DNA from: Sphingomonadales bacterium EhC05
GTDB taxonomy: Bacteria > Pseudomonadota > Alphaproteobacteria > Sphingomonadales > Sphingomonadaceae
Assembly: GCA_001650955.1 (NCBI GenBank)
Contig: LXYP01000021.1
Location: 1-64,000 of the forward strand
Reading direction: 5' to 3'
Length of the DNA: 64,000 nt
In this document: piece by piece, positions 27,223-35,765 of the stretch
How positions within the stretch are numbered: the first letter of the stretch is position 1
Layout: each line of letters starts with the position of its first letter
The notes under the pieces: model-generated
Database searches by the model: none
The model's input: only the letters and a program-made list of their open reading frames with translations
What the model was told of the DNA's origin: nothing
Translations under genes and position numbers: made by a program

Positions 27223-28239
27223 TCAGACGTCAAAATCGGGAACCAGCACGGCAGCCCCGTTGACATGTCCATCTCGGAGCTTTTTCAGCGCCTTATTGGC
27301 TTGGGAAAGAGGATATATATCGACCGTCGGAATGATCCCCGACCGGTCGGCTGCGGCCAGAAATTCCGTCCCGTCGGTTCGGGTCAGATTGGCAACTGAA
27401 ACAATGCTCCGTTCACCCCAAAGATCTGCATAGGGGAAACCAGGAATATCACTCATGTGAATGCCAGAACAGACAATCCTGCCACCTTTACGAACAGCTT
27501 TGAGGGCAGCGGGAACCAGCGCGCCTACCGGCGCAAATATGATTGCGGCATCCAGCTCATCAGGAGCTATTTGATCGGAACCACCCGCCCAGACACAACC
27601 CATTTCCATTGCAAATGCCTGTCCCTCGGTGTCGCTAGGCTGTGTAAATGCATAGATTTCTCGTCCCTGCCAGGCGGCAATCTGTGCCAGTATATGAGCC
27701 GACGCTCCAAAACCATAGAAGCCGATTCTCTGTGCTGCTTCGGTCATCCGCATGGCCCGCCAGCCGATCAGGCCAGCACAAAGCAACGGCGCGGCCTCGG
27801 CGTCTGAAAACCGCTCCGGTATGGCAAAGCAATATTGGGCGTTGGCAATAATATGGCTCGCATAACCGCCGTCACGTGTGCAGCCTGTAAACTCAGGTTG
27901 GTCACATAAATTCTCGCGACTATCTCGACAATAGCGGCAACGCCCGCAGCTGTGACCTAGCCAAGGAATGCCAACCCGCTCACCAACGGTGAAGCCTGTT
28001 ACGTCATTGCCGATTGCTAGAATACGCCCAACCACTTCATGACCGGGCACGATGGGATAGGCTGTTGATGGAATTTCTCCGTCAAGAATATGCAAATCAG
28101 TTCTGCAAACACCACAAGCGAGCGTCTCGGCCAGTATCTCATCCGAATGAAGTTCAGAAATCGACCGAGTGATTTTCCGAAGCGGCTTTCCGGATCTTTC
28201 CAGTTGCATAGCATGAAAGCGTTTTGGAATTTCCGACAT
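27223..28239 (-). CDS. zinc-dependent alcohol dehydrogenase (AdhA-like)
   Basis: NAD(P)-dependent zinc alcohol dehydrogenase of about 338 residues. Motifs: catalytic zinc LACGVCRTDLHILDGE and IVPGHEVVGRI; structural zinc cysteines in GHSCGRCRYCRDSRENLC; IPWLGHSCG typical of this subgroup; Rossmann segment IGFYGFGASAHILAQIA. The start at 28239 (MSEIPKRF) is chosen over a longer frame with a Leu/Ile-rich leader; GAGG is about ten bases upstream. The gene converges on the exchanger gene with 22 bases between the stops. The substrate is unknown; relatives act on short-chain alcohols and aldehydes. Confidence 0.87.
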   Translation of the reverse strand: MSEIPKRFHAMQLERSGKPLRKITRSISELHSDEILAETLACGVCRTDLHILDGEIPSTAYPIVPGHEVVGRILAIGNDVTGFTVGERVGIPWLGHSCGRCRYCRDSRENLCDQPEFTGCTRDGGYASHIIANAQYCFAIPERFSDAEAAPLLCAGLIGWRAMRMTEAAQRIGFYGFGASAHILAQIAAWQGREIYAFTQPSDTEGQAFAMEMGCVWAGGSDQIAPDELDAAIIFAPVGALVPAALKAVRKGGRIVCSGIHMSDIPGFPYADLWGERSIVSVANLTRTDGTEFLAAADRSGIIPTVDIYPLSQANKALKKLRDGHVNGAAVLVPDFDV

Positions 28240-28528
28240 GATTAGCAACCTCAGAGTTTCGATGTTCAAGCTGCAATTGAAATAGATCGAAATGATCAAC
28301 TCTCACACTCGTAAATATCCATATAGAAACGGAATATGTCGTGATCCGCCTCTGCTAAAGGTGGCCATTGATCTGGAGATATCCGTCACCAGCAATAGCC
28401 GCAAAAGCAGAAGTTGATCTGCTTGGTCCTTGTCGATGTGGTTCATCTGCACAGTGACGGCTTTGTTGAAACGTCTGCTTCCGATTCTCTCGATTCATAG
28501 TTTAGGCACATCCTAGGTCTTTGGCCGG

Positions 28529-29116
28529 TTATCCATCCTCGCTGCTGTCTGCCATTTCCTTTTCCCAGGATTCTTTCGCAGCGGCCGCGGCCGCTTTGCT
28601 CGCATCTGCAGCAGCTGCTGCTGCCTTGATAGCGGCTTTCTGCGCATCAAGAGCGGCGGCCTTGGCGGCAGCCAGATCGGATTGTACACCCGCTTCCACG
28701 GATGCGATCGTTTTTTGTGCCGCGTTGCGCGTTGCGATCACTGCGCTTTCCGCAAGCTTTTCAGCCTTGAGAGCATTTTCATCTATCGCCTCCCCAAGTA
28801 CCGCATTGGCAATCTTGATATCTGTTTGTGCTTTGATAGCCGCAGCTTCAGCGTTGGACGCCATTTGCGCTGCGGCTTCCTTGTCTTTTTGAACCTCAGA
28901 ACAGACGGCCAACTTGCTAGCAACAACCGCCATTTTTGCGTCTTGCAGTGCCTCGGCGGTTGCTTTTTGAGCATCCTGTCCTGCACTATTGAGGCTCTCC
29001 CGCGCCTCAATTGCGGCCTCGGTTTCGGTTAGGCCTTTCTCAGATTCTTCAGAGCAACCATAGCCAGAGATAGAGACAATAAGCAGGGCGCTAAGGGCGG
29101 GCATGTTAATTTTCAT
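28529..29116 (-). CDS. alanine-rich, probably secreted coiled-coil protein
   Basis: An unrecognised protein of 195 residues. It opens with a signal peptide (MKINMPALSALLIVSISGYGC); the Cys near residue 21 could make it a lipoprotein, but GYGC is a poor lipobox. The rest is almost all Ala, Lys, Glu and Gln with a heptad-like pattern (AAAKAAALDAQKAAIKAAAAAADASK), so a long alpha-helical coiled coil is expected. Low-complexity Ala helices of this sort occur in Lpp-like and envelope-spanning proteins. It stands alone between a dehydrogenase and a non-coding stretch. Confidence 0.6.
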   Translation of the reverse strand: MKINMPALSALLIVSISGYGCSEESEKGLTETEAAIEARESLNSAGQDAQKATAEALQDAKMAVVASKLAVCSEVQKDKEAAAQMASNAEAAAIKAQTDIKIANAVLGEAIDENALKAEKLAESAVIATRNAAQKTIASVEAGVQSDLAAAKAAALDAQKAAIKAAAAAADASKAAAAAAKESWEKEMADSSEDG

Positions 29117-29442
29117 CTCACGGACTCCATGCTGGTGTCGTTAAATTGGAGGAACAAATGGCTTCATCAAATCACCATAGGTTCAACACACAGCAATCCG
29201 GTCGCATTGTAACTACGTATTCTCCACGATGCTGACTTAGAACTGGCATTGCGGTCAGCCTTTTTAAGGGCTTTTACTGATTGCTGAAGGGCCATGGTTG
29301 AAGGATCCTGTGTTTTCTTCGGAGAGATGGCTGGGATCAGAAATGCTGAATTCTTATGCCACCGGCCAGCTTTCGAACGCCACGCAGAACGGTTGCAGGT
29401 CAGTTGATAGTCGGACGGAAAGCTTAGAAAGAAAGATCTACA
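29117..29442. other. intergenic stretch, nothing firm
   Basis: A plus-strand 25-codon frame at 29158 after GGAGGAAC (MASSNHHRFNTQQSG) has a good ribosome site but no known relative. A minus-strand 42-codon frame (MALQQSVKALKKADRN...) ends at 29167. Neither is supported beyond that. Confidence 0.35.
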
Positions 29443-30429
29443 ATGGTCGATACACAAGGTCGTGCAGTCAGAGAAGCAGTCGGAATCTTCCATTCGGAAG
29501 AGAATTTGCAAGCTGCGATTGATGATTTGCTTACTAACGGTTTTGACCGGGCCGATCTGAGTTTGCTAGCTTCAGATGAAGCTGTGCGGGGAAAGCTTGG
29601 TCACGGCTTTACCTCGGTGACAGAATTGGAAGATAATACCGCGGTTCCAACCACGGCTTACATTGCAACCGAATCACTGGGCGATGCACAAGGCAGCGTG
29701 ATCGGCGGGCTAATCTATGTCGGCGCTCTGGCTGCTTTAATCCCGGTCGTTGCGTCAGGGGGTGCAATCAGTGCCGCTGTCCTGGCAACAACGATTGCCG
29801 GTGGAACTGGCGGCGTGATCGGAAAAGCTATTGCCCGTGTCCTTGGCCAGCGTCACGCCGACCATATTGAATCACAGTTACGCAAAGGCGGCCTGCTGCT
29901 CTGGGTTCGCACATGGGACGAATCTGACGAGAACAGAGCAATCAGAATATTGACCAGATATTCCGGCGATGACGTTCATGTTCACGGCCTACCAGACGAA
30001 CAGCAGGCGCTAGAAGCACATTATGCGACGAATGCCGTTGGTGATGCACAGTTGCTCTACCGCGGTGAAATCTATGTTCGGTCCAACGACCGCGAATATT
30101 ATGCCTTCGGTAAAGTCTTCCCGAGCGAAGATGAGATCAAGGCTTATATTGACCGGCGTATCTATCTCGATTTGATGCACACCCAGTTCAACGATCATCA
30201 TATTGATCCGGAACGTGCATTGGCCGATCCATCGGGTATATTTGAGACGCCTGGCAAGCTCATGGCGACAACAATGCCGGACAATATCAAGATTGAGCTT
30301 CTCAAGCGTTGGGCCTTTGACGAGAGAGAACTCGAAATGGCATCGGATGAAGGCATACCGGAGCCGCGATCTGGTGATCGGCTGCAAGAAATCAATTTCG
30401 CAATATCTGAAATTGAAACAGGTCAATGA
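29443..30429 (+). CDS. general-stress-type membrane-associated protein, 328 residues
   Basis: Function not known. The N-terminal ~60 residues (REAVGIFHSEENLQAAIDDLLTNGFDRADLSLLAS) resemble the general stress protein 17M-like fold, a small ferredoxin-like domain. Residues about 85-135 are hydrophobic and Gly/Ala-rich (GGLIYVGALAALIPVVASGG), probably two membrane helices or a glycine-zipper segment. A second ferredoxin-like part follows (HIESQLRKGGLLLWVRTWD). The C-terminal ~110 residues, with YAFGKVFPSEDEIKAYIDRR, are acidic and unplaced. Genes of this kind are often induced by osmotic or general stress. It stands alone. Confidence 0.6.
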   Translation: MVDTQGRAVREAVGIFHSEENLQAAIDDLLTNGFDRADLSLLASDEAVRGKLGHGFTSVTELEDNTAVPTTAYIATESLGDAQGSVIGGLIYVGALAALIPVVASGGAISAAVLATTIAGGTGGVIGKAIARVLGQRHADHIESQLRKGGLLLWVRTWDESDENRAIRILTRYSGDDVHVHGLPDEQQALEAHYATNAVGDAQLLYRGEIYVRSNDREYYAFGKVFPSEDEIKAYIDRRIYLDLMHTQFNDHHIDPERALADPSGIFETPGKLMATTMPDNIKIELLKRWAFDERELEMASDEGIPEPRSGDRLQEINFAISEIETGQ

Positions 30430-30602
30430 CCAGCGGGCGCTATTTGTAGCTGAAAATCTTCCGAAGCTTTTCTATCGTTACCTGCAGATCTGTTTCCGCG
30501 CGGCCAATGTCCAAGCGAGCCGTGATCATTTGCGCTAAGGCGGACGAATGACGCCTGCCCGCGATGGAAGCCGATAGATTGGGAACTCATTAAGGCCCGA
30601 CG

Positions 30603-30629
30603 TTAAGCTGGCCGCTGTGCTGCCGTTAA
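30603..30629 (+). promoter_or_regulatory. sigma-28 (FliA) type promoter upstream of the membrane diguanylate cyclase
   Basis: TTAA (30603-30606), 15 bases, then GCCGTTAA (30622-30629). This is identical in sequence and spacing to the candidate flagellin promoter at 60378-60404 and close to the enterobacterial FliA consensus TAAA-N15-GCCGATAA. Transcription would begin near 30636, which makes the GTG at 30617 impossible as a start from this promoter and favours the ATG at 30671. Confidence 0.65.
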
Positions 30630-30670
30630 CAATCAAGATGTTAGAGTCCGATCTTATTTTCCGAGGAACC

Positions 30671-31909
30671 ATGATCTTGATCCTCGGTTTGTTCTCAAGC
30701 GTTTTTGCAGCAATCTATCACTATGATCGGAAGCAGCGGTTTTCAGGATGGCTCGCAATCGCTTATGCAAGCGGTCTTGCTGCATTTCTGGTCGATGTAA
30801 ATCGTTCCCTATTTGATACCGCCCTTGTAGATATGATCGCAAAAGCCTTTTTTTGGGGTTTCAGCATTGCCTTGGTCGCGGGAGTTTTTTCGCGTCACGA
30901 AGCCAAGGTTTCTTCTGCATTGATATGGGTTGTGGTTGGACTTGGCTCAATAGCCTTATTTTGGTTTGGTTGGATTGAGCCGAACATAGTTTGGCGGTCG
31001 ATTTCATCATCTATTACCGCAGGAGTGATCTTAACTATCGCGCTGCCTTTGCTATGGCAAAAGCGCAAAGGCGTTTTGCATCACACATTTTTTGTCCTTT
31101 TCGCATTGCTATGCGCCACTTACTTTCTACGACCGCTCATCGTTTACGGGCTATTGGGCGCAATCCACACTCCGGAGAGCTACGGAAGTTCAATTTATGC
31201 AGCACTCTTATATGGATCGAGTGTGCTCTGTGGGCTGACATGTGGTGTGACGATGATAATTATGGCCGGTTCCGACATCATCAGGAAACACCAGCTCGCA
31301 TCTACAATTGATCCGTTGACGGGTATCATGAATCGTCGCGGTTTGGAGAAGTTCGTCTCAACCAAGATCGACACGAGCGATACAACCAACAATACAACCA
31401 ACACTAGTATCATCATGGTTGACCTGGATCGGTTCAAGGGGATCAATGATGACTTCGGTCATGATGTTGGCGATCAGGTTTTAAAGCGCACTGCGTCGAT
31501 TATCAGCACGATCACCAGCCAATTAGGAATTGTCGCAAGAATTGGTGGGGAAGAATTTGCGATTGTATTAAACGTGAGCGACGAGGCCGATTCGATCGTT
31601 GTGGCTCAACATCTGAGACTATCATTGGCAGCTATTGAATATGCGGAAATTGGTTGTAACCGCAAGGTTACCGGAAGTTTCGGCGTAGCCATGATCGGCA
31701 ACGGCGAGAGCTTTCGTGCGGCGACGCACCGCGCTGATCTGGCTCTTTATCAGGCAAAGGCCGCAGGTAGAAACTGCGTGCGGGAAGCGCAGCCCTCCAC
31801 CACCAATGGCCTCATTAAGCCTATCACCCATGCTGCAGACTTGACTGCGGGGAATGTGCGCGAGCTCTCGGATAACTGCATCCCATTTCCAAAGCGAAAC
31901 GCAGGATAG
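30671..31909 (+). CDS. membrane-bound diguanylate cyclase (GGDEF)
   Basis: Makes cyclic di-GMP from two GTP. With the start at ATG 30671 (preceded by GAGGA, and downstream of the predicted FliA transcription start) it has about 412 residues. The N-terminal ~200 residues contain six to seven hydrophobic helices, an integral membrane sensor of unknown ligand. The GGDEF domain starts DPLTGIMNRRGLEKF, continues VDLDRFKGINDDFGHDVGD and has an intact active site GGEEF near residue 292. The inhibitory RxxD site nine residues before it is absent (SQLG), so product inhibition through that site is not expected. The C-terminal ~45 residues are a disordered tail. Confidence 0.88.
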   Translation: MILILGLFSSVFAAIYHYDRKQRFSGWLAIAYASGLAAFLVDVNRSLFDTALVDMIAKAFFWGFSIALVAGVFSRHEAKVSSALIWVVVGLGSIALFWFGWIEPNIVWRSISSSITAGVILTIALPLLWQKRKGVLHHTFFVLFALLCATYFLRPLIVYGLLGAIHTPESYGSSIYAALLYGSSVLCGLTCGVTMIIMAGSDIIRKHQLASTIDPLTGIMNRRGLEKFVSTKIDTSDTTNNTTNTSIIMVDLDRFKGINDDFGHDVGDQVLKRTASIISTITSQLGIVARIGGEEFAIVLNVSDEADSIVVAQHLRLSLAAIEYAEIGCNRKVTGSFGVAMIGNGESFRAATHRADLALYQAKAAGRNCVREAQPSTTNGLIKPITHAADLTAGNVRELSDNCIPFPKRNAG

Positions 31910-32555
31910 TTTCATTGTCAAAAGTCACCTGGCTTGCTGGAGCTCACGGCAATCTGGGCAGGATGTCCGTTCATCTTTTGATCATTCAGGTCAGCGGCAT
32001 TCGCCTGTCCCAAGGCAAATGATCATTATTCACGCCAAGGCCGGTGGATTGCGAACAAATATTTTGTGAGCTTCGCATCTGGGTGTCTGCGCGCTCTATC
32101 GCGCCGCAATTTCGCCGCCCAACCTCAACGATCAGCTGCGAAATCAAACAAGACCTTGAACTCTCGCAGATATCGAGCCGGAGATTCTGATAAAATGGCT
32201 TTGGTGTAGACGGATCCACAAACTGCTGTGCAAAAGTGTGAGATGCTGGCCGCGACAGGTAATCTTCAGCCTTTGCGGTTTTTGTGGCAGATTGCAGGAT
32301 AGTTTGAAATGCAGTCATAAATTGGCCGCTGGGCCAATAGTTGACCTATCGATTCATAGTCCCGCGAAGCCAGATGCTATGGACAGGCCACTTTATGAGC
32401 TATCCAGGAACGCCTTTGATGATGAAATATCTGCCGGACGGTTCAGTGCCTGTGCTGTAGCAGTCAGTTGTTTCCATCCGTCCCAATTGAACCAGTGCTA
32501 TTCGGTCAATTCACTACCCTGACCCAATTCCGGTCATTGCCAAGATTGATTGGAT
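31910..32555. other. long gene-free stretch
   Basis: About 646 bases without a gene I can support. The minus-strand frame 31986-32318 (110 codons) contains FAQQFVDPSTPKPFYQNLRLDI but matches no family I know; a plus-strand frame 32238-32522 contains MDRPLYELSRNAFDDEISAG after a non-coding-looking leader. The sequence gives the impression of decayed coding DNA. No repeats or clear hairpins were noted. Confidence 0.4.
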
Positions 32556-32903
32556 TCAGTTTGCAGTTCCAAATTCTTGCAACTTGGAAACAAGATGTTC
32601 GAGGACGGCAGGATGCAATGGGTTGGTAAACTCGCATCCATAGTCCTGATAGTCGACCCATTTGATATGCGCACCTAGGGTTTGCAAACCAGGTAGGGTG
32701 ATGAATACCAACTTGTTTTCGTCCAGATTAGTATAACTATCTAGTTTGAAGCCAGAGATTGAAATATCTGACAAAGTCGCGCGGAACAGCTTTACGTTGG
32801 ATTGTCTCAAAAATATCTCAGCCCTCACGGCAGTGCGGCTATTGGCTCGGCGACTGGAGATGGAGTTGGCTGAGCGGGATCTTTGTCGCTTAGGATCTAA
32901 CAT
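32556..32903 (-). CDS. PilZ domain protein, putative c-di-GMP receptor
   Basis: A single-domain PilZ protein of 115 residues, expected to bind cyclic di-GMP. Both binding motifs are intact: RxxxR as RTAVR (residues 23-27) and DxSxxG as DISISG (46-51). The rest has the six-stranded PilZ pattern (LVFITLPG, GAHIKWVDYQDYGCEF). The N-terminal 20 residues are Arg/Ser-rich and flexible. Single PilZ proteins can act as flagellar brakes or as adaptors. Its promoter region holds a FliA-like motif, which would place it in the flagellar regulon. No strong ribosome site precedes the ATG. Confidence 0.88.
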   Translation of the reverse strand: MLDPKRQRSRSANSISSRRANSRTAVRAEIFLRQSNVKLFRATLSDISISGFKLDSYTNLDENKLVFITLPGLQTLGAHIKWVDYQDYGCEFTNPLHPAVLEHLVSKLQEFGTAN

Positions 32904-32933
32904 CGAATTGATCGCAAATTGTCCATATTAATA

Positions 32934-32960
32934 ATTACGGCAGAAAACCGAAATTGTTAA
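32934..32960 (-). promoter_or_regulatory. FliA-like promoter variant upstream of the PilZ gene
   Basis: On the minus strand: TTAA (32960-32957), 15 bases, then GCCGTAAT (32941-32934). The spacing is exactly that of the three better matches; the -10 element differs from GCCGTTAA at two positions. Transcription would start near 32927, about 24 bases before the ATG of the PilZ gene. Confidence 0.45.
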
Positions 32961-33336
32961 TGTGACGCGCGCCGAAATCAATCGGTGGCCAGTTTAATTT
33001 CCTCGGCGGAGAAAATTCGATTTCAATTCAACAAATAACTAAGACGGTTCGGCTCTGAGCTGAATGTTGGCCCTTGAAGATGTCGACTATCCAATCTCTC
33101 GAAGGCCCGGAACAGTTTGCAATCTCTCAACTGAAGGAACAAAAAGTCGAGCAGGATTGGCAATTGCAGAACTGAGACGCCTGCTGGAGAGCGTAAATGC
33201 AGGAGAACTGCGGCCGGCAGTAATCAAAACTGATGAGGCAGTCGAATTGTTCAACGATGAATATAGGTGCACATCGAGATGCCCGTTACCAAACTCCTGG
33301 AGCAATCGGTAATTCGCTTGCGACAAATATCGTGCT
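32961..33336. other. intergenic stretch, no supported gene
   Basis: Two short overlapping plus-strand frames (MSTIQSLEGPEQFAISQLKE at about 33079, and SRAGLAIAELRRLLESVNAGE in another frame) look protein-like, but each ends within about 30-80 codons and has no ribosome site. A decayed gene with a frameshift is possible. Confidence 0.35.
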
Positions 33337-33741
33337 TCAAATCTGAAGCGCGTTGTGTATGCAATTATCCAACCATGCCTTGATTCCTTCTTTGGTCGCG
33401 TCTGCAACCAAAAAAGGCCTGACTGCCATTGTCTGTGGGTTTCGATTAGCGTGTATTTTTTCTTGATCGAGAAGATAATTTATATATCTGTTACAAAGCG
33501 CTTCCGATATCGTTACCCGGGCAGCCAATGCCGGTACCGAAGTCGATCTGTTGAAATATTCTGAAGCAAAGAGATCGAGCATGATATCCCAAGAAGCTTC
33601 GCCAAAATCAACGTGATTGACATAGTCAGATCGCAGACGGTTCTGGGCGTTGATATGCTCGGCCAGTCGGGAATGGAGACCATCAAGTTGGCCGGATTTT
33701 TCAGTATCACACTGTATTATTCGATCGCTGTTTTCATTCAT
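33337..33741 (-). CDS. small MarR-like winged-helix protein
   Basis: A protein of 134 residues with a predicted winged helix at about 45-115: WDIMLDLFASEYFNRSTSVP, then ALAARVTISEALCNRYINYL as the helix-turn-helix and LLDQEKIHANRN before the wing. The N-terminal 40 residues look helical and may dimerise. No effector site can be read. A protein of similar layout is encoded at 37734-38108. Small regulators of this kind are common in sphingomonads near LuxR-type genes; the divergent LuxR-type gene begins about 275 bases away. Confidence 0.6.
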   Translation of the reverse strand: MNENSDRIIQCDTEKSGQLDGLHSRLAEHINAQNRLRSDYVNHVDFGEASWDIMLDLFASEYFNRSTSVPALAARVTISEALCNRYINYLLDQEKIHANRNPQTMAVRPFLVADATKEGIKAWLDNCIHNALQI

Positions 33742-34016
33742 TTATTGCCTCAATTTTTTGATTCGAGAGAAAGGGCAGGTAAAATAGTGTAACATCCATT
33801 CGTGATTCGGTCTTGTAACGGAATTACGTCGCAAGAGTAAAACTTATATGGGCAACTATCTTGGCTAACAAATTCGAAACTACCCTTAGCTCGCCGTTTA
33901 CTTCAATCAATACGCAAAACTAAAGACTTGAAGACCAAGGCTTCTGTAGCGTGTTTCCGGGACATTGCGATCGGGACAAATTGGCTAGACTTGTATGAGG
34001 CGGGGAGATTTTTCGA

Positions 34017-34739
34017 GTGACTTTTGAACATAATCTATTGCAATTGGGTAGAATTTCATCGCCGGCTCGTCTTTGGTCGTTTGCGATCAATGTCGGCACA
34101 GTTGCTGGATTTCAATCGGCAATTTATGCATGTCCACCTCCCCATAAGAAACCGACTGATCCGGATACGATAGTCAGATATCGCGGCATGAGTGACGCAG
34201 AGTTCCAGAAATTTGCTGTCGATGGATTGATCGGACAAGGGCATTTAACGAATGCGAATAGTTTGATAAATGCGAAGCCGTTTCGGTGGACGGATTTGGC
34301 TGAGCTGACATCTGACAAGTCTGAATTTTTGAACTTGAAGGCCGAAGCAAATTCTGTCGGAATTGATGATGGATGGATTTTTCCACTTTTTGGCCCTCGA
34401 GGAAGAGACGGGCTGGCGTCATTTGGCAAACCCAATCATCCTGACCTTATGACAAATGAAGTTGGCGAAAAACTGCAGATTTTTGCGCAAATGTCGCATA
34501 TTCGACTCTGTCAACTCACGCCCGATTTGTTTGAAATTGAAAAGCCGCTCTCAAAACGAGAAATGCAAATTGTTGCATGGGTGGCCGTGGGAAAGTCCAA
34601 CTCGGAAATCAGTTCCATCTTAGGAATTTCAGAAAATTCAATCGATACTTACATGCGCCGAGCATTTTTGAAGCTGGATGTGCATGATCGCACGTCAGCA
34701 GCAGTCAAAGCTATCAGCATGGATATTGTTCGGACTTGA
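34017..34739 (+). CDS. LuxR family regulator with divergent autoinducer-binding domain (solo)
   Basis: A regulator of 240 residues starting at GTG after GGGGAG. Residues about 10-165 have the layout of a LuxR/TraR autoinducer-binding domain: PFRWTDL holds the conserved Trp and IDDGWIFPLFGPRGRDGLASF the conserved Gly segment. The usual Trp, Tyr and Asp-Pro residues that contact acyl-homoserine lactone are not visible at the expected place (the segment reads GQGHLTNANSLINAK). Residues 175-240 form a clear LuxR helix-turn-helix: LSKREMQIVAWVAVGKSNSE and SENSIDTYMRRAFLKL. No luxI gene is present in the window, so it is a solo that may sense another ligand or none. Confidence 0.85.
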   Translation: MTFEHNLLQLGRISSPARLWSFAINVGTVAGFQSAIYACPPPHKKPTDPDTIVRYRGMSDAEFQKFAVDGLIGQGHLTNANSLINAKPFRWTDLAELTSDKSEFLNLKAEANSVGIDDGWIFPLFGPRGRDGLASFGKPNHPDLMTNEVGEKLQIFAQMSHIRLCQLTPDLFEIEKPLSKREMQIVAWVAVGKSNSEISSILGISENSIDTYMRRAFLKLDVHDRTSAAVKAISMDIVRT

Positions 34740-35346
34740 CGCGCAGGATTTTCATATCCAAACAAGCCAGCCCAAATTTGGCGCGAACTAGAATGGAGAC
34801 GGCCCAGTAAGGACCAGCAAACAAAAAGCCGTCCCCATTTCAAGTCGGTGCTAAACTCAATGCCGCATCGTGGGTTGATTGGCGCAGAATTTTGCAAGCT
34901 CGGCAGTTTAAACTGCCTAAAATTATATACGGATTATCGAAGGCAGGATTAACTCTCCCGGCCAATATTATTTGACAAACCGCAGTTCAAATGAGCGGCC
35001 ATATCGAAATCCCGCGGTGTCGATATGGCTTCCGGTTCGAAAAAGCCTCCTGGGAAGAAAAATCACCCTTCGATATCTTCATTTTCCACGTTGTCGGCGG
35101 AAAGAGTTGTTCGCCATATTTGATATCCACAGGTTAGATCATATGTGACGATCAAAGCGACCATCGTCAGTTGACGATAGTCCGGGTTAGCGATGAAAAA
35201 GTGGTTTTGTATATTCTCTGGGTATTTCTAATCGAAATGATTGTTACTCAGACAGCCAAGGCATGATGTTTATGCGCAACATATGGTTCTATCACTGCGC
35301 GTCAAACCCAAATGACAGTTATTTTATAGTCCGCTTACCCATCAGA
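34740..35346. other. gene-free stretch with three inverted repeats
   Basis: About 607 bases with no supported gene. It contains GGCAGTTTAAACTGCC, a perfect 16-base palindrome (34902-34917); CCATATCGA...TCGATATGG, a nine-base-pair stem with a 12-base loop (34999-35028); and ATCGTCA-GT-TGACGAT (35163-35178). These could be operators of the nearby LuxR-type proteins, a terminator, or parts of a small RNA. Confidence 0.45.
34902..34917. promoter_or_regulatory. perfect 16-base palindrome
   Basis: GGCAGTTTAAACTGCC lies about 165 bases downstream of the LuxR-type gene. It could be a dimer-binding operator. It does not match the classical lux box (ACCTGT...ACAGGT). Confidence 0.4.
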
Positions 35347-35532
35347 TTAGTCTTGTTGGTTTGGGGGATTTTCTTTTGTGGCTTCGGCGAGATGATCGAT
35401 TGCCTCGGCGATTTTAACGGCTGGCAAGGCAAGGTTTAGCGCGTCAAGCTCGATCAGGAGAAGCTCCAGCGATGAAACTATCTTTGCGATACGCTGTTCG
35501 GCATCGGAATGCTCATTCTTGGGGTATTGCAT
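35347..35532 (-). CDS. small helical protein, paralogue of the product at 39237-39404
   Basis: A protein of 61 residues. Its core (VSSLELLLIELDALNLALPA then VKIAEAIDHLAEA) aligns closely with the small protein encoded at 39237-39404 (KLEDILTILDDIGLAIPAIK then VEEAIAALKQA). The shared pattern is an amphipathic helix, the turn L-A-hydrophobic-P-A-hydrophobic-K, and a second helix. The product is acidic and soluble with no signal peptide. The function is unknown; a two-helix hairpin suggests dimerisation or binding to a partner regulator. It is divergent from the membrane-tethered LuxR-HTH gene. Confidence 0.65.
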   Translation of the reverse strand: MQYPKNEHSDAEQRIAKIVSSLELLLIELDALNLALPAVKIAEAIDHLAEATKENPPNQQD

Positions 35533-35710
35533 GGCGCTAATCCTCGACGAAACAGGTTCACCAATCTGCTGTTCTCGATGACTTGAATGCAGATTGTGTT
35601 GTTGATGAACGGTCTAACAGTATCAAAATTAACCTCTTATGTAGCATCTCGAAGCCTATCTAATTGGAAAATAGTCAAATTTGATAAAAGAATGAAATTT
35701 ACTTGATCAT

Positions 35711-35739
35711 TTGCCTAGGACCTTGCCTAATTGTATATT
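35711..35739 (+). promoter_or_regulatory. candidate housekeeping-type promoter before the tethered LuxR-HTH gene
   Basis: TTGCCT (35711-35716), 17 bases, TATATT (35734-35739), about 27 bases before the GTG start. TTGCCTA is repeated at 35723-35729, 12 bases further on, inside the spacer. Confidence 0.45.
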
Positions 35740-35765
35740 AGCGATAAATTGATGGGGCGTTAATA

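Noticed and set aside
35405-35420. TTAACGGC (a FliA-type -10 on the minus strand) inside the small helical protein gene
   Set aside because: It lies within coding sequence, and the base quartet at the -35 distance is GCTA, not TTAA.
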